Notes: generated from the letters alone by a model not told the origin. A DNA stretch of 64,000 bases from Dasypus novemcinctus (GCF_030445035.2 NC_080695.1:53151954-53215953), one strand, 5' to 3'. Counted from the first letter of the stretch, positions 10,835 through 23,900 are shown. Program-made: numbers and translations.

Positions 10835-10985
10835 AGGTACTATACTGATTGTCTGGCACACATCGTCTCATCAAACCCCTAAGAGTTGTATGCCATTTCA
10901 CAGGTGAGGAAACAGAGCCTCAGAGAGGGTGGGTGACACCCCAAGGCCACACAGCTGTTAAGGGGCCACTCTGGGATTCTAACTC
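10835..10985 (-). repeat. MIR SINE fragment
   Basis: 'catttcacaggtgaggaaac', 'agagcctcagagaggg' and 'aaggccacacagctgttaag' follow the reverse MIR core. Confidence 0.75.
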
Positions 10986-12024
10986 CAATCTTCATAGGCT
11001 CTGAGTTCAGAGCCCTTCCCGCCCACCCTGGGCCGTCTTGGCTTCTGGCCCTCCAGGCAAACTCCAGCCCCTGCGGTCCCTGGGCAACCTCCTCTCAGCA
11101 ACAGTCGCTGGGCAGGGCCCCCTCTTATGCAACAATAGCCCATTCTTCTCCAGGGACACCCCAGGTCCTCCAGAAACCCAGAACTCAGAACAGTGCTGCT
11201 GAGGCGGCTGAGGCGGCGGCGTGCCTGGGGGCAGGCTTCCTCTCGGTCTCTGGACTTCCTGAGTACGCCCAGCTGCCTGCCAGTCCCGCTCTGGTGGCAA
11301 GCAGAAGCCAGAAGCCCACTCTCTGGGCCACGATTTCCCTCTTCGAGTGCCACGGACCTTGCTGCCCCTGCCCCAGCTGGGCCCCGTAGGGTCTCCTGCA
11401 GGTATGAGCTTGAGTGAAAACGGCGCCTCTGACGTCCAGTCCCCACAGCCCTGGTGGCCCTCTCTCTACCAAGGAGGTCACAGATTTAAGTGTGGCTCTT
11501 GCCATAGGTGGACCACATAGGGGGTCACATGGGGGCTTACCTCTATGCATCCCACCCCAGGCCAATTACATTAGAGCCAGGTGGGCTGGAGCTCAGGCAT
11601 TGGTCTTTTTATTCAAAGCTCCCCAAGATATTCTAATGTGCAGTCATGGTTGAGAAGCCGTGAAGTGGCCCATGTGAGAATTAGATTAGATCACACATTC
11701 ATTCGACTAACATTTATTGAGCTCCAAATCTGGGCCAGGCACTGTTCTAGGAGGTGGAGAAAGAGGAGTGAACAAGAGGATGTTTACAGAAAGAAATAAA
11801 AAGTATAGACAAAGTACATTCAGGAAGGATGGTAAAAAAAATTACAAAAGAAACAGTGGAAATGGGGCAGAGAGTTCTGGAAACAGAAGGGGAGGGGGAG
11901 AGGCTCTCTCAGGAGCCCTCCCAGGAGTTGGTATTTGAGCTGGCACCTGAGTGACCTCAAAAGCTTGAAGAGCCAGAGTAAGGCTATTCCAGACAGAGGC
12001 AGAGGATGCTGGCCGCGCCGCTGG

Positions 12025-12058
12025 CCGGGAGCGAGGGGAGCGAGGGGAGCGAGGGGGC
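12025..12058. repeat. Minisatellite, unit GAGCGAGGGG x3
   Basis: Three successive 10-base units in a GC-rich context are read directly from the sequence. Confidence 0.8.
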
Positions 12059-12389
12059 TCGACTCAGGGAGGAAGGGGGGTGCCGAGGGGGTGGGACCTG
12101 ACACACCACAGAGAGGGCTCTGGATTACATTCTACGTGTGGTGGCAAACCCCTGGGAGCCTTGCAGTGAGAGGAGCAATGTGACCAAATGCGTTACGTTT
12201 CAGGAAAAACCCCTCTCGCTGTGGGAAACAGACTGAAGCAGAGAGCATCAGGGGATTCAGATGGGAGGCTCGGCGTTTCAGAGGTGACGAGACTGACAAG
12301 AGGGTGGTCTCCCCGGAACGATGGAGAAAATGCGCCCCCTAGTGCTCAGCGCTAACCCTCCGGGGGCGGCTTTCATTTTAATGAGCCTG

Positions 12390-12770
12390 GGCCTGAGAGG
12401 ACTGGCTTAGCTCCCCAGAGCTGCCGTGACAAATACCGCAGGCGGGTTGACTTAAACCACAAACACTTATTGTCTCCTGGTTTTGAGGCAGAGTCCAAAA
12501 CCAAGACGTGGGCAAAAGCCGTGCTCTCCCCCCGCGCCGGCAGCGCTGCGGCGCCGGCTGGCCTCGGCCACGGGGCCCTCTCTCTCGCTCTCTCTTCTCT
12601 GGTTGCTTCTACTCGCTTCTTACGGCTTTCTCTGACTCCGTCTGAATTTAAGGCCACCCCTTAAAGGATAACATCTTCTGAAGGTCCTATTTACAAACAG
12701 TTCACATAGGAACACGGCTAGAGGATTGAACGTGACTTTTGTGGGGGCGTGTTTCAATCCCTAACAAGGT
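12390..12770 (-). mobile_element. MaLR-type LTR, antisense
   Basis: 'gctgccgtgacaaatacc', 'ggttgacttaaaccacaaac', 'cttattgtctcctggttttg' and 'aaggtcctatttacaaac' are the antisense order of a MaLR LTR. The central part (12520-12600) is unusually CpG-rich for an old LTR. Confidence 0.6.
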
Positions 12771-13334
12771 TCATAGCCGGGGAGGGGGCAAGGGAGGGTG
12801 GGAGGGGGAGACAACACTTCTAAGAAATGCAGAGTTCACTTCTTCTTTTCTTTCTTTTTTTTTTTTTTAACAGTATCTTTTGTTTTGTTTTATGTCAAGG
12901 CTTTCTATTTTTGCATCAGTAATAGACAAGTAAAATAAAACATATTTTACATAGTTGTCAGTACAAGTCCTTTTCCATTATTCTTCTTTAACTTTTTAAT
13001 GTTTTCTATTTTTTTTCCATTATTCTAAATTTTCTTTCACTTTTTAAGACGTGAAAGAAACATTATCTAATGCCTCTTACCCCACTGGGATTTTGGCTGA
13101 GATTAGATTAAACCTAAGAATCAATTATGGGAAAATGAACATATCTTTCTTTAACCCCATATTTCCATTTCTAGGGAGATTTCCCAATATAATGCTTGAA
13201 ATGATAAAAACTATAAAATGAATTATGAATGAGCCAGTAAGTGTAATTTTACATTGCCATTAAAATGTTTTCTGAACATTTTTTTTAATATACGAAGAGT
13301 TTACTTCTTTGCTTCCTTAAGCTCTTCAGTCAAA

Positions 13335-13625
13335 TGTCAACTTCTGAATGACACGTTCCACAGTCACCCAATTTAAAACATCAACACTTCTCCCTCACCT
13401 TGACACTTGCTCATCTTCCCTCACTTCTTCTTTTCTCTTTAGCACGTAGCTGCATCTGACCTATAATCTATGGGATCTATTTTTCTCACCCGCTGCCTAT
13501 TTCCCACCACTAGAACACAAGCTCCAGGGACACGGGGCTCTTGCCTGTTTTGCTCACCCCTGTATGTCTAGCACGTAGAATGGTCCTGGCATGTATAAAG
13601 ACCTTCACATTGTTTGTTGAGTGAA
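13335..13625 (+). mobile_element. L2 LINE 3' fragment
   Basis: 'ccaccactagaacacaagctc', 'tcttgcctgttttgctcacc' and 'agcacgtagaatggtcctgg', ending in 'tgtttgttgagtgaac', follow the L2 3' end. Confidence 0.7.
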
Positions 13626-14949
13626 CAAATGGCTGGCTGGCTGGCTGGACAGGTAGGAGTTGAGATGGGTTCCTTGAGTTGGCATGTGGAGGGTGGACCG
13701 CGTGAGCACTGGAGGCATTTTAGGCTCATGCTGTAAACTGCCCAGGTCATCAGAAAGCCTGTCACCTCCCTCTGAGATCCTCCCCTGCCCCTTACCCTGT
13801 GAATTGATCAGGAATCCCTGGGGAATAGTCCAGCAAAGACCTGGTGAAGAGGAGCCAGCGAGCGTGGGGGAAGCCCCCCTACACACACAGTCGCCCCTGA
13901 CCTGGCTGGTGCCCTCAGACAGCTCTGTCCAGGCTGGCTTCTCCTGAAGGTGCTGGAGCTGCCACCAGGTCGCCAGCCCAGCTCCCCTTCCCTCCCAGCC
14001 AGTACCTTCCAGGACCCCCAGAGAGGGTATAACGACTGTGACTCTCCCCTCCTATCATGTTTGGGATTCTGGGTCCCAAGGAGGTTTGGAAGGGATCAGT
14101 CCTAGGGAGGTTCTGGGCAGCCACTCACTGCCTTATGTTTACTTACCTGGTGATTTTCTGTAGGAAAAAAACAACTACTAACTTTCAAGTACTTTGACAT
14201 CCCTACCTAGGTAGAGAACTTTCAAAAGACACTTTCTCTTACAAGTAAATGAATGAATGAACAAACAAGTAAATTAACTTTAAAAATGAAAGTTCCAGCT
14301 TTTAGTCACCAAGCTGTGCCAGACTTAGCCGGGGCTGTGAGACGCATGTTACCTGATGGCCCTAGTGATGTGTCAGGGGCCCTGAGGAGGAGGCGGGCAG
14401 ATGCCAATTTAAATCATACACATCACTGAGCTTTCTAGAAAGCCCAGCTGCCAATCTCCAACCTCATTTCAGCTGGGCTTTGTCGATTCCCTCTGACAAT
14501 ATGGCTCTCGTCCTCCAGATTGCACAATAGTTTTACCTGGGAAGCTCAAGAGAGGGAACAATCAGTGAGGAGGCATGACTCTCGCTGGATTCCAGTTCAA
14601 ACAAACTTCAACAACATCTATGAGACAGAGTAATCGGCACACTGTCTGGATATTTGATGATATTAAGAAATCACTGTTAATTTTGTTAGGTGTAATAATG
14701 GTATTGGGGTTATGTTTTATTAAAATATCCTTCTCTTTGAGAGATTCATGATGAAATATTTATGGAAGAAGGGATATAAGGTCTGGGAATGCCTTCCAAG
14801 TAACCTAGGGTAGAGGTAGATGAGACTATAAACAAAATAAGATTGTCATGACTTGATAATGGAAGTGGAGGGATGGGTAACTTGGGGGCTCATTGTATCA
14901 TTTGCAAATGTTCAAAATTTTCCATTCAGAAAATTTAAAAAAGAAAAAG

Positions 14950-15085
14950 AAAAGAATCACCTAGGACACTTAGAAAATGTACAGATGTCTGGGTCCCACT
15001 TGGGCTATTCTAGATTGATTGGTCTGGGGTGGGATTGAGCAGCAGTATTTAAAAAGCTCCCCAGCAGATTTAAATGTGCATCGAC
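14950..15085. mobile_element. MER5-like hAT fragment
   Basis: 'aaagaatcacctaggacac', 'gtctgggtcccac' and 'ggtctggggtgggattgagc' follow the MER5 consensus order. Confidence 0.6.
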
Positions 15086-15247
15086 CACGTGTTTTCCATC
15101 ATGAACTCACTGGTAGGAACGACCTACCTCTGTTACAGATGGGGATGCCACCCTCAGAGCTTGCAAATTTGGGGATCTGTGAATGCCCCCTAAGGCCAAG
15201 TTCTGAGGTCTGGGCAGGAGAGCAGAGTGGTGTGGTTTTTTAGACCT

Positions 15248-15446
15248 TGAGTCTGCAAACATTTCTGTAAAAGGACAGAAGGTATATATTTTAGGCTTTG
15301 CAGGACATACATGACCTATGTCACAACTACTCAACCTGCCTTGGAGATGAAAGCACCCATGGATATGTGACAGAATGGGTGTGGCTGCAAGCCAGTAAAA
15401 CTGTACTTGCAAAAACAGGTGGCTGGGCCACGTCTGCTGACCTCTG
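15248..15446. mobile_element. Non-autonomous hAT element
   Basis: 'tttctgtaaaaggacagaag', 'atattttaggctttgcagg' and 'cacaactactcaacctgcc' belong to the same MER-type family as the copy at 30468-30688. Confidence 0.65.
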
Positions 15447-16144
15447 GTTAGACCTGAGCCTGAGTCTTGCTCCTCTTGGATGGTTACTCCAGGCCATTTT
15501 AGTTTCCATTTCCTCATAGGTAAAATGTGTATCACAACTGTACCTCATCCACATGCTGTGACTTAATGGAATGCTGAGCATAAGGCTCAAATACTAGCTC
15601 ACTAAATGCTACTAGCCTGGGTGCTGGGGATGCAATGGTGACCGAGCTGGGGTCTCAGCTTGGAGAAGGGACGGAGGGCGGGACCCCTTTCTCAGGACCC
15701 CAGAAGCATCAAAGCTCTAGTCGCTCCTCCCTTGCCCCTCCTCTTGATGGGAAGTCAAGTTCTGATTTCCTTTGGGGCAGCAAGACTGCTCCTTCTACCA
15801 ACACACAGGCTTCCTTTCTCAGAAGTTTAGGGCATAAACTTTGCATATTCTTTCCCTCAGGCTCCTAACCTCTGGAAACTCGAAAGCCCCCATCTCTCTA
15901 AAAAGCTGGGTTCTTATAATTGGCTTGTCAGTGCCTTGTCCCTGCTATGAGTTTCAATAGCCTGTTTTGGAACTCGAAACCAGAAGTCTGACCCAGTTCT
16001 CAGTCGCCTCAGCCCTCAGGACAGGGCTGAATAGTGGGGAAAGGGTCCTAGGTGCCAGCGTGGGAGGATGGGAGCCTCAGTTCATTTCTCAAAATATTGT
16101 TCGCTAGGTACTTTTTGCACCGGGGCACTGGACAGGCCTGTGTG

Positions 16145-16345
16145 AGAAAGAGCATTCTGGATTCTGGAACTAGATGACCTGTGTTCAAATCCCTGATTCT
16201 GCTTCTTATTAGCTGTGTGAGCTCGAGAAAATTGCTTAACCCTTTTGTGCCTCATTTGGCACAGATTATATGAAGATTGTAATAGTACTATACCTACATC
16301 ATAGGGTTGTTGACACCTGTGGAGCTGGTACATGGAAAGCAGAAC
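16145..16345 (+). repeat. MIR SINE
   Basis: A long MIR match in sense: 'gtgttcaaatccctgattct', 'tagctgtgtgagctcgag', 'attgcttaacccttttgtg' and 'cctacatcatagggttgttg'. Confidence 0.8.
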
Positions 16346-17205
16346 AGTGACCAGTGCATGGAAAGTATATTTAGTTTCAGGCAATTAAAAAATTCAGTAC
16401 AATTTTCAATATATTAGTCAAGAAAATGACTTTGTATTTTTTTTTTTTTAATAAAAGGTTCAGGCATTTTGCCCAGACATATTTCTCAGGGAGATATCAA
16501 GGATTATTTATTCATGTTTTCATTCACTCTGTTCATTTCCCTACATAATGACAGGTTCTGGGAATACAGCAGCCAACAAAGAAGTTAGGGTCCTTATAAA
16601 TTTAACTTAGAGCATGAGCTAGGATATACCTCCTATGTGTTTTCTTTTTTCAGACACTCAAGTAGTCCCTGTGAAACAGGGAAATGGGGCTCTATGCTTG
16701 TGGAGAACATGCAAATATCTGAAGAGGTAGCACTATGCTCTAAGTTATTAGGGAGAGTGGAACTACTGGGAGGCAGCTGTTAACCTAGATAAAGGAAGAG
16801 ATTTCTAATAGTTCAGGATTATCAGGGTAAGCAGGGAAGAATGAGGCCAAAAAAGGAGGAAGGGAAGCAATGTTGTAGATCTCTATCTACTGGTGTCGGA
16901 AGGTATTTAGAATAAATTGCACATTATAGAATAAGAAAATCAAAACATCAAATTATATGCAGTCTGATCCCATTTATGTTTAAAAATGTACATTCAAATG
17001 TGTCCTTATTTCTGGACTTTAAACCTCTGTGAGGAATCCCAAACCACTAACAGTGGCTTAGTGGGTGGGATTATGGGAGAGATTTCTATTTTCTAAGTGG
17101 CATATTTTTTATTGTATAATTTGGAATTTTTACAAGATGTATCATTGTTATAATTTTCAAAAGAAAATATTTACATTTGTGGAGGGAACAATTAAAAAAT
17201 CAAAT

Positions 17206-17296
17206 GGGGGGGAGTGGACATAGCTCAAGTGGTTGAGCACCTGCTTCCCATGTACCAGGGGCTGGGTTCAATCCCCAGTACCTCCTTAAAAAAAAA
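17206..17296 (+). mobile_element. DAS-type tRNA-derived SINE (short form)
   Basis: The copy reads GGGGGGAGTGGACATAGCTC, then AAGTGGTTGAGCACCTGC, then GGGTTCAATCCCCAGTACC, and ends in an A-rich tail. The A-box-like and B-box-like (GGTTCAATCCC) segments mark a tRNA origin. This family is characteristic of Xenarthra. It lies about 430 bases upstream of the PDILT start exon. Confidence 0.88.
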
Positions 17297-17736
17297 TCAA
17301 ACAGGGAGCATTCAAGCAGAAGCTGGAGGGGCATGATGCAAGGACATTGTTGGTAGAGGGATACCTGGGAGGCTGTGGCAGGAGAAGGGGCCTGTCATGT
17401 CTGAGATCTCAAGGCTCACAGTAGGGCCCTGGGCTGGGACCACATGTCTGCAAAGGTCTCACCTGGAGGGAGGCCTGCATGTGAATTTGGCTTCCTGCAG
17501 CTCAGCTCCCCCCACGCAGTCACCGCCAGACCTGAGGTTGACTTGACACGTCGCCTCTCCTCTAAGGCTGCAGCCGAGCTGGGGGCACTGCTGGGAGGCA
17601 GGGGGCAGTGCTCTGGCCAGGTGCTCCAGACAGACTTGGCCGGGACAGGGAAGGAGAAGGGGAGGGAGTGGTGACGTGGGGCACACCACCTACGCTGATA
17701 AGGGTTCCTGTGCTTTCCCTGCTCCCCAGGATGGCC

Positions 17737-17938
17737 ATGGAGTGGCTCTGGGTGCCCCTGCTGCTGCTGGCCTCTTGCGTCTCAGCTGCCCAGGACTCAT
17801 CGAAGGTGGAAGCCCAGGAGGCTGACATCAACATCCCCCCACCCCTGCACATCCGGGAGGAAGGCAACCTGCTGGTGCTGACAGCTGCTGGCTTCACCCA
17901 GATGCTGAACCAGACCCGCTTCCTCATGGTGCTTTTCC
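17737..17938 (+). CDS. PDILT: PDILT coding exon 1
   Basis: It encodes residues 1-67 and the first base of codon 68: the signal peptide ([17 protein letters not shown]) and the start of the a domain ([12 protein letters not shown]). Acceptor CTCCCCAG at 17729 and donor GTGAGT at 17939. The exon probably starts at 17730, so any further 5' UTR lies in an unseen upstream exon. An alternative ATG at 17731 is in frame. Confidence 0.95.
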
Positions 17939-20900
17939 GTGAGTGTCCCCTGCTCCCGGGGAGTGGGTGGTGCATGGCGGGTAATGGGGGCCCGAGATGC
18001 TGGATGTACTGCTGAACACCTGAGAACATGTATTATTAAGATTTAAGATAAAACAATTTTTATGGGATGTCACTCACCCCCCACCCCTGATTTCCACATG
18101 AGAACAGAGGCCCAGGGAGGTTAAGCAATTTGCAGGAGGTCATGTTCTCAGTTTCATCTTGGATTTGCACGTGGCTCCTCTGTCCTGTTGAAGGTAAGGA
18201 GCCAGACTTCATCTCTGGTGGCGTCTTTACCATTCTGGGCCTCAGTTTTCTCCTCTGTAAAATGGACATGGAAATAACGATTGTGCTGGATTATCAGGAT
18301 GATTAAATGAGATGGTGTGGTAAGTTCCTGAAATACAACTGCGATCAGTAAATGATAGCAGTTATGGGTTAGCTCTCCAGAAATGGATTTTAGACCATCA
18401 CCTTTGCCATCTGAACTTTGCATTGCCTGCTTATATTTTTCAGACTGTTGTTCTCTGCATCTGCAGATGTTTTGTGGGGAGAGAACAGGTTTCTTTCTTC
18501 ACGAGCATGGGCCCAGAGCTGGGGGATTTTCCTAACATCTTTCACGTTGCACTTACTATGTTCCAGGCCCTGTCCTAAGCATCTCATTAAGTGTGAATTC
18601 ATTTAATTCTCACAATGAGCCTGAATAATGGGCACTATTCATCTCCCTATTTTATGGCCTAGGAAGTAAAAGCTCAGAGAGGCCGAGTGACTTGCCCAGG
18701 GTCACACAGCTCACACCTGGTCGCTGTGGACGCCATGCTGTACAACCTCCTGATACCCTGGAAAGATTTGAGGGAGGCAGGAGACAAATGTAATGGTGGA
18801 TTCTAGAATCCTGACTTCAGAGCCACTCTTGGAAGTGGCTGGCTCCATGTCAGTCCCCAAGGCCTGCTCCCAGGACACACCAGGCCTGACAGTCCCCAGG
18901 TTCCTGGAGCCTGGCAGAGTCCGAGACTTTAGAGCTGAGCAGGGCAGGGCAGGGACAGGGCTCCCTTACCTTCTTTGTCCCTGCCCCTTCCCGTGCAGCC
19001 CCTCTACCCACTTTCACTCTCTCCCCTCCTCTCCACTACTGTTCTGCCCTTTCTCCCCATCTCTCATAACCATAACCTTTTCCAGCCCCCCTTTGGTTCC
19101 CAGTTCAACCAGTTCAGTGCAGTGGGATGAGTGGGCTTTAGAGCACCATAGGCCTAGGTGCAAATGCCTGGTGTCATGGTTGGTGATCTTGGGCAAGCGA
19201 CCTTGAAACCTGAGCCTTTCTATACTTGGCTGCAAAATGGGGGGTTTAATAATAGTATATAATTCCTAGCTATTGTGGGCTTACCACAGTGTCTGCTGCC
19301 TAAAAAGAGCTGAGGAACTTTATTGGCCCCATTGTCATTACCATGTAGCTGGGTTCCTCATCTGCACAATGGGTCAATAATACCTGCCTTATTGGGTGAT
19401 GGTGGAGATTAAATATGCCCAGCCCCCTAATTCCTAGTGGACACTCACTCAGCAAATTAGTTGTGGTTGTATTCTGATTCTCCCCACTTTTACTGGGCTT
19501 CTGGTCAGGGCCATGTGGGATCCCAGAGGCAAAGGGGCTTGGTTTCTGCTCTCAAGGAACTTACCATTTAAGCCAGAAGGGACATAGGGCATATGAAACT
19601 CTTAAATAGATTATTCATGCCATTGAAAGTCTAAACCCTATACTGTGGGCACCCCGAAAAGGAGGAGCGATGCTTTGGGCTTGTCCTCAGACATAGTTCT
19701 TGCAAATGCTTGACTTGCTGAGCTGCCTTGACTTGGCTCCCACTCCCCCATGAATGCACAAGGGGTTCCCAGGCAGATGCAAATGCATTGGGAAACTTCA
19801 CGCTGAGCTTGAAGAGGCCCCCTCTCTCGGGCTTCCCAGTGATGCCTAGTGACAGACAACCTTCAGCCAGAGCAGCAAAGTGGGCAGAAGTCTTTGTAAC
19901 TTGTGGCTTTTGCCAATACTATTTATCAAAGACCCCGTGCCAAGCACTGGTAAATCCTGTAGAGTTCCTCTTAGCCTGAATCATTCCCATGCCTTGGTCC
20001 TTAATTGGCATCAAGGTGTAGTATAAAGTTCATGGAACTAGCTCCATGGCCTTGGGTAAGTTTCTTTGCATCTCCTCTTCTTTAACTGTAAAGTGGGAAT
20101 AACAGAAGTGGTAGAGTCGTCATAGAGATGACCTGAGATACTGTCTTTTGGCACATGGAAGATGCTCAATAAATGTGTTTCCATCTTCTCTTGGCCCCTT
20201 TGTATCTAAATAGATGTACTCCATCAACTTTGTACCAGTTAGGAGTGAGTTTAGCTGCAAGGAATAAAGAAATCTGCTCATGGTGGGTGAAATGCAAGCA
20301 TGTAATCCAGGGATAGGGAGTCAGTAACTGGCATGTGAGCTCTACAGCATCTGAGATCCAGTCTTCTTCTACACTCTTGCTCCATCATCCTGGACATGTT
20401 GGGGATGGGGGAAAAAGACAGTGAGCCACTGGGAAAGATTTATCTTCTGGGCAGGAATGCCAAGAACTTTTTTCTCCATGAGTTTGACTTCCCTGACTGT
20501 TTGACTCAGGCTAACCCTCCAAGAACTGCTGATTCTCCAAACCCATGGGCATTTGCCAGTCCTCACCTTCCTCGACCTCTCTGCAATCCCCATCCTGAGA
20601 ACCTCTGTTTCTCCAAAGCCCCCTCTCTTCCTGGCCCTCCAGTCTCTCTGGCTTCCCCTTCTCAGTTCTTTATGAAGGCTCCTTCCCAGTCTCACAGCCC
20701 TGACATAAAAGGCAGCCATGGACCGAAGTTGGCAGCACACAGTGTTCTAGAAAGAAGGAAGTTTCACAATTAATCTGAATTTACATACTCTTGAAAAGTC
20801 AGAAGATCTGAGAGCTTTGTCCCACATTCCTGCAAGGTGACAGCTGGCTGCGGATGGCTCATGATTTCCCCTCGATGTTAAAGAATGTGCCCCTCCATCT

Positions 20901-23900
20901 GCCACATCCCTGTCCAGTGAACCTTACACATTTGCATACCCTGCCTTGCCCCCATAGCCTTCAAGTTTGTGTCCCACGCTTGGAAGCATGGCCTCCCAGC
21001 TCCTTCCTCAACCCTTGTCTCTGCACTTGACACTTCCCTGCATGATGCCACTTCAGTGAGGGCATTTGGGGTCATGGTGGGGAAATGTGGCGCCATCAGT
21101 AATCCCTGAGTCCCAGTGCTCCCCAACTGGCCTGAGCAGCCAGTGCAGAGCAATATGAATCACCTTCTCTTTCTGTCCTTCACATTTATCCTTCCCAGTA
21201 GGGAAAATCTAATTGGGTCATTTTTGCCTCCATCCAATATAGAGCCTGCCTTTTGCACAGAGTTTCATCAGAAGAGCTCCATGCCTCTGAGTGCCTTTCC
21301 TCTAGCCCAGCCTGTGAACGGTTGCCTTAGATCTAAGCATCAGGGTGCAGGCTTGTGTTTACAAACCCATTGAGCAAGACCTTGTAGGAGATATCTGGCT
21401 TGGCCGTTTTCTTTATGGCAGCCTGTGAGCAGGGCAAGAGTGTCTGCTTTCCTGGAGGATTCCTACCACCGTGTTCGTGCAGCCCTCATTCACCCGATAC
21501 CTCCAGCCACCACCCGCACATCCAGTTCATGGTCCCTTCCACAGCGAAGAAGTGAGAACGCTGCAGCCTTGCTCTGCCCTGGAACTGTAAGCGAATGGGT
21601 GACACAAACAGGTCAGACACTGAAGCCACCTTCTCTTTTTGGCTTGGGCTCTAATATCTGGTGCCCTCAATGAAGATGTTGAAGGTTTTAGACCCCCATA
21701 CTTGGCACAACACCATACATACCTCAACACACGTTTACTCTTCCAAAAATGGCCCTGCAGGTGAATAAGATTGGGGAAGCTACACTGTCAGTGTGAGACC
21801 AAGACCAAATGCCGGGCTCTGCCTGGTGGCTGCTGTTTTAATCAGAGCAGAAGGGCAAGTTTATGGCTCTTTGGGGCTTTAACTGACTTTTATAACTTAG
21901 GGACTAACACTGAACCTGGGGCTACCAAGAGAGCCAATCCATTTTACACACTTTAATTACATTTGATAACAACCAATTTGAATACTTTAAAATGAAATCC
22001 AAAGATTTCATCTAAAAGAGACTCTCAATTAAACTCATTACATTTGAATATTTGTTTCCTGCCAATACACAACTGAAATCAAAAGCCGATCTCAAAACTG
22101 GCATGCCTTCTGAAATGACCTTTAGAAAAACTAATCATGTGGAGAAAGCAGCATCAAAGCTTTTGTCCAGTGGTGACTGGACTCTTTACAAAAGGGAGTT
22201 TTCAAATACTGTGCCCACGGAAGGCCCCAATAACACTCAGATCCTTAGCTACAGCCCAGCTTCTCATCTCTCTGGGGATTCCAGGGCCAAGAATCAATGG
22301 TCAGTGGGACTCTCCCTCTTGGATATCCCTTGGCTGATTCAAATGCCACGTGTCCCAAATGAATGCAGTATCTTTGACTTGTCCCGCCTTAACTGAGAGC
22401 ACCACCAGACACATGATGTCAAAGTCAGAAACCTCAAGGTCATTCTTGACTCCTCCTCCTAGTCTCGCCCATCCCCCACATCTAACCTGTCACCAAGTCC
22501 TGTTGATGCCGCTTCCTAAATCTCGCTCCAATCTCCAGTTTTGCCCATCCCTACAGCTGCTGCCTCAGCTCCTGCCTCGTCCTTCCCCCTCGTTCCCCGC
22601 CTGAACTGCAGCAGTAGCCTCTTAAATGGTCATCCCGCCCATCCAGTGCTGCCTCCACAGTGCACCCAGAGAGATGTAGCTAAAATGCAAATCATGTTTT
22701 GTCATTTCCTGGTTAAAAACCCTCAATGGTTCTTTAAATTCTCAAACTCTTTGACATGCCTCCAGCGTCCCCTGCTTGATCCAGCTGAGGCGCAATTCTC
22801 TGCCTGCCTTGAACGCTGTGCTCTAGACTGTGAGTTCTTCGTGGTTGCCAGAATGGGTCATCATGCTGGCCTTCGCCCTGGCTGTCCCCTCTGCTTCCCG
22901 TGTCCTTCCTCCACTTCTTCACCTGGACTGTGGGGGTTAAGCTCATGGAGTCCCCTTGCTGGTCACTCCCCTGCCAACTGGCCAGGAGCCCCACCCTTAT
23001 GCTTACCCAGCCCTCTGTACCCTCCCTCTCATAGTCTTTGCCATCCTGTATTGAAACTGCTTTTAAACTTGTGAGCACCACGGGGGGGGGGGGGGGGGGG
23101 CAGGGAAAAAATAGCATCCAATTCTTGATTCTTAACATTGGGCATTATACTTGGAATGTGGCAGGTTTCCATAGATGTTGAATGAATGAATGCTGAATGA
23201 ATGAATGAAATCAGCTGTCTTTGGTCCATAATCTTCTCTATGAATGAGACAAAGAGAAAAGGAAGGGCTATCCTTAGTGGTGAGAGGCCAAGAGATTTAT
23301 CATGAACTGTCTCCAAGGCCATGTAGTAATCGTCCCTACGGCAGAGGTGGCACGAGTCTGTCTTGGGAGTAGGTAACATTGGTGACAATAATGGTGATGA
23401 AGATGAAGGGGATGGTTGCGATGGACAATGATGATGATGATGATGATGGTGATGGCGATAGTAACTGTCATGTGTTGAGCACCTGGTTCCAGGCACTGAA
23501 CTTGCTATCATTCTCTCTACCTTATACATAATGACAAACAGGTCTCAGAAAGCTTAAATAATCTGCCTTAAGTTACACAGCTAGTAAGTGAGGAAGCCTG
23601 GATTTAAGCCCAAGCTTAATATGAAAACTGGAGCTCAGTCTACCTTACAGCACTGTGCTGATAACTGGTACATTCATTCATTTATTCACTTATCCATTAA
23701 ATACTGATTGAAAACTTATGACAGATTTTTTCTAGGCATTGAGGAGACCATGGTGAACAAAGCAAACATCCTTAGCTTCATGCAACTTACATCCTGGAGA
23801 GGGGAGAGCCATGATTAACAAATAAATAATTAAAATATATAGTATGAAAAGTCTATAGAGAAAACAAAAGTAAAACAACAGGAAATGCAAGGAGTGACTA

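Larger units (their letters stand above)
9246..12384. other. Intergenic sequence with old repeats, no gene seen
   Basis: About 9470-9990 looks like a diverged LTR or other unassigned interspersed repeat ('gcgaaaaagaattcaaggac'). An (AAT)n run lies at 10387-10420, a MIR at 10835-10985 and a MER5-like piece at 11560-11660. Positions 11160-11430 are GC-rich with several CGG repeats (around 11205-11220) and could hold a promoter, but no exon can be tied to it. The open frames there occur on both strands and have no recognisable family. Confidence 0.5.
12771..17205. other. Intergenic sequence upstream of PDILT, repeats only
   Basis: AT-rich sequence to about 13330, then an L2 3' part (about 13335-13620), a (GGCT)n tract near 13629-13647, unassigned sequence to 14940, a MER5-like piece, a hAT copy, a MIR and further unassigned AT-rich DNA. 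One or more non-coding PDILT exons and the testis promoter must lie upstream of 17730. I cannot identify them by eye. Confidence 0.5.

Noticed and set aside
10979-11565. Overlapping open frames of 97-155 codons on the minus strand
   Set aside because: They sit in GC-rich DNA with frames open on both strands, no conserved motif and no consistent splice sites.
17219-17275. tRNA-like sequence with A and B boxes
   Set aside because: It is the head of a DAS SINE with an A-rich tail and no complete cloverleaf; not a tRNA gene. The same applies at 26603, 33044 and 45329.
17608-17736. Upstream extension of the PDILT frame to an ATG at 17608
   Set aside because: A splice acceptor lies at 17729, and the peptide before it (MLWPGAPDRLG...) has no match to PDILT. 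It is intronic.
22541-23529. Frames of 134-177 codons around 22.5-23.5 kb
   Set aside because: They are read through an L2 copy, the G19 run and the GAT microsatellite, which explain the poly-Pro and poly-His stretches.
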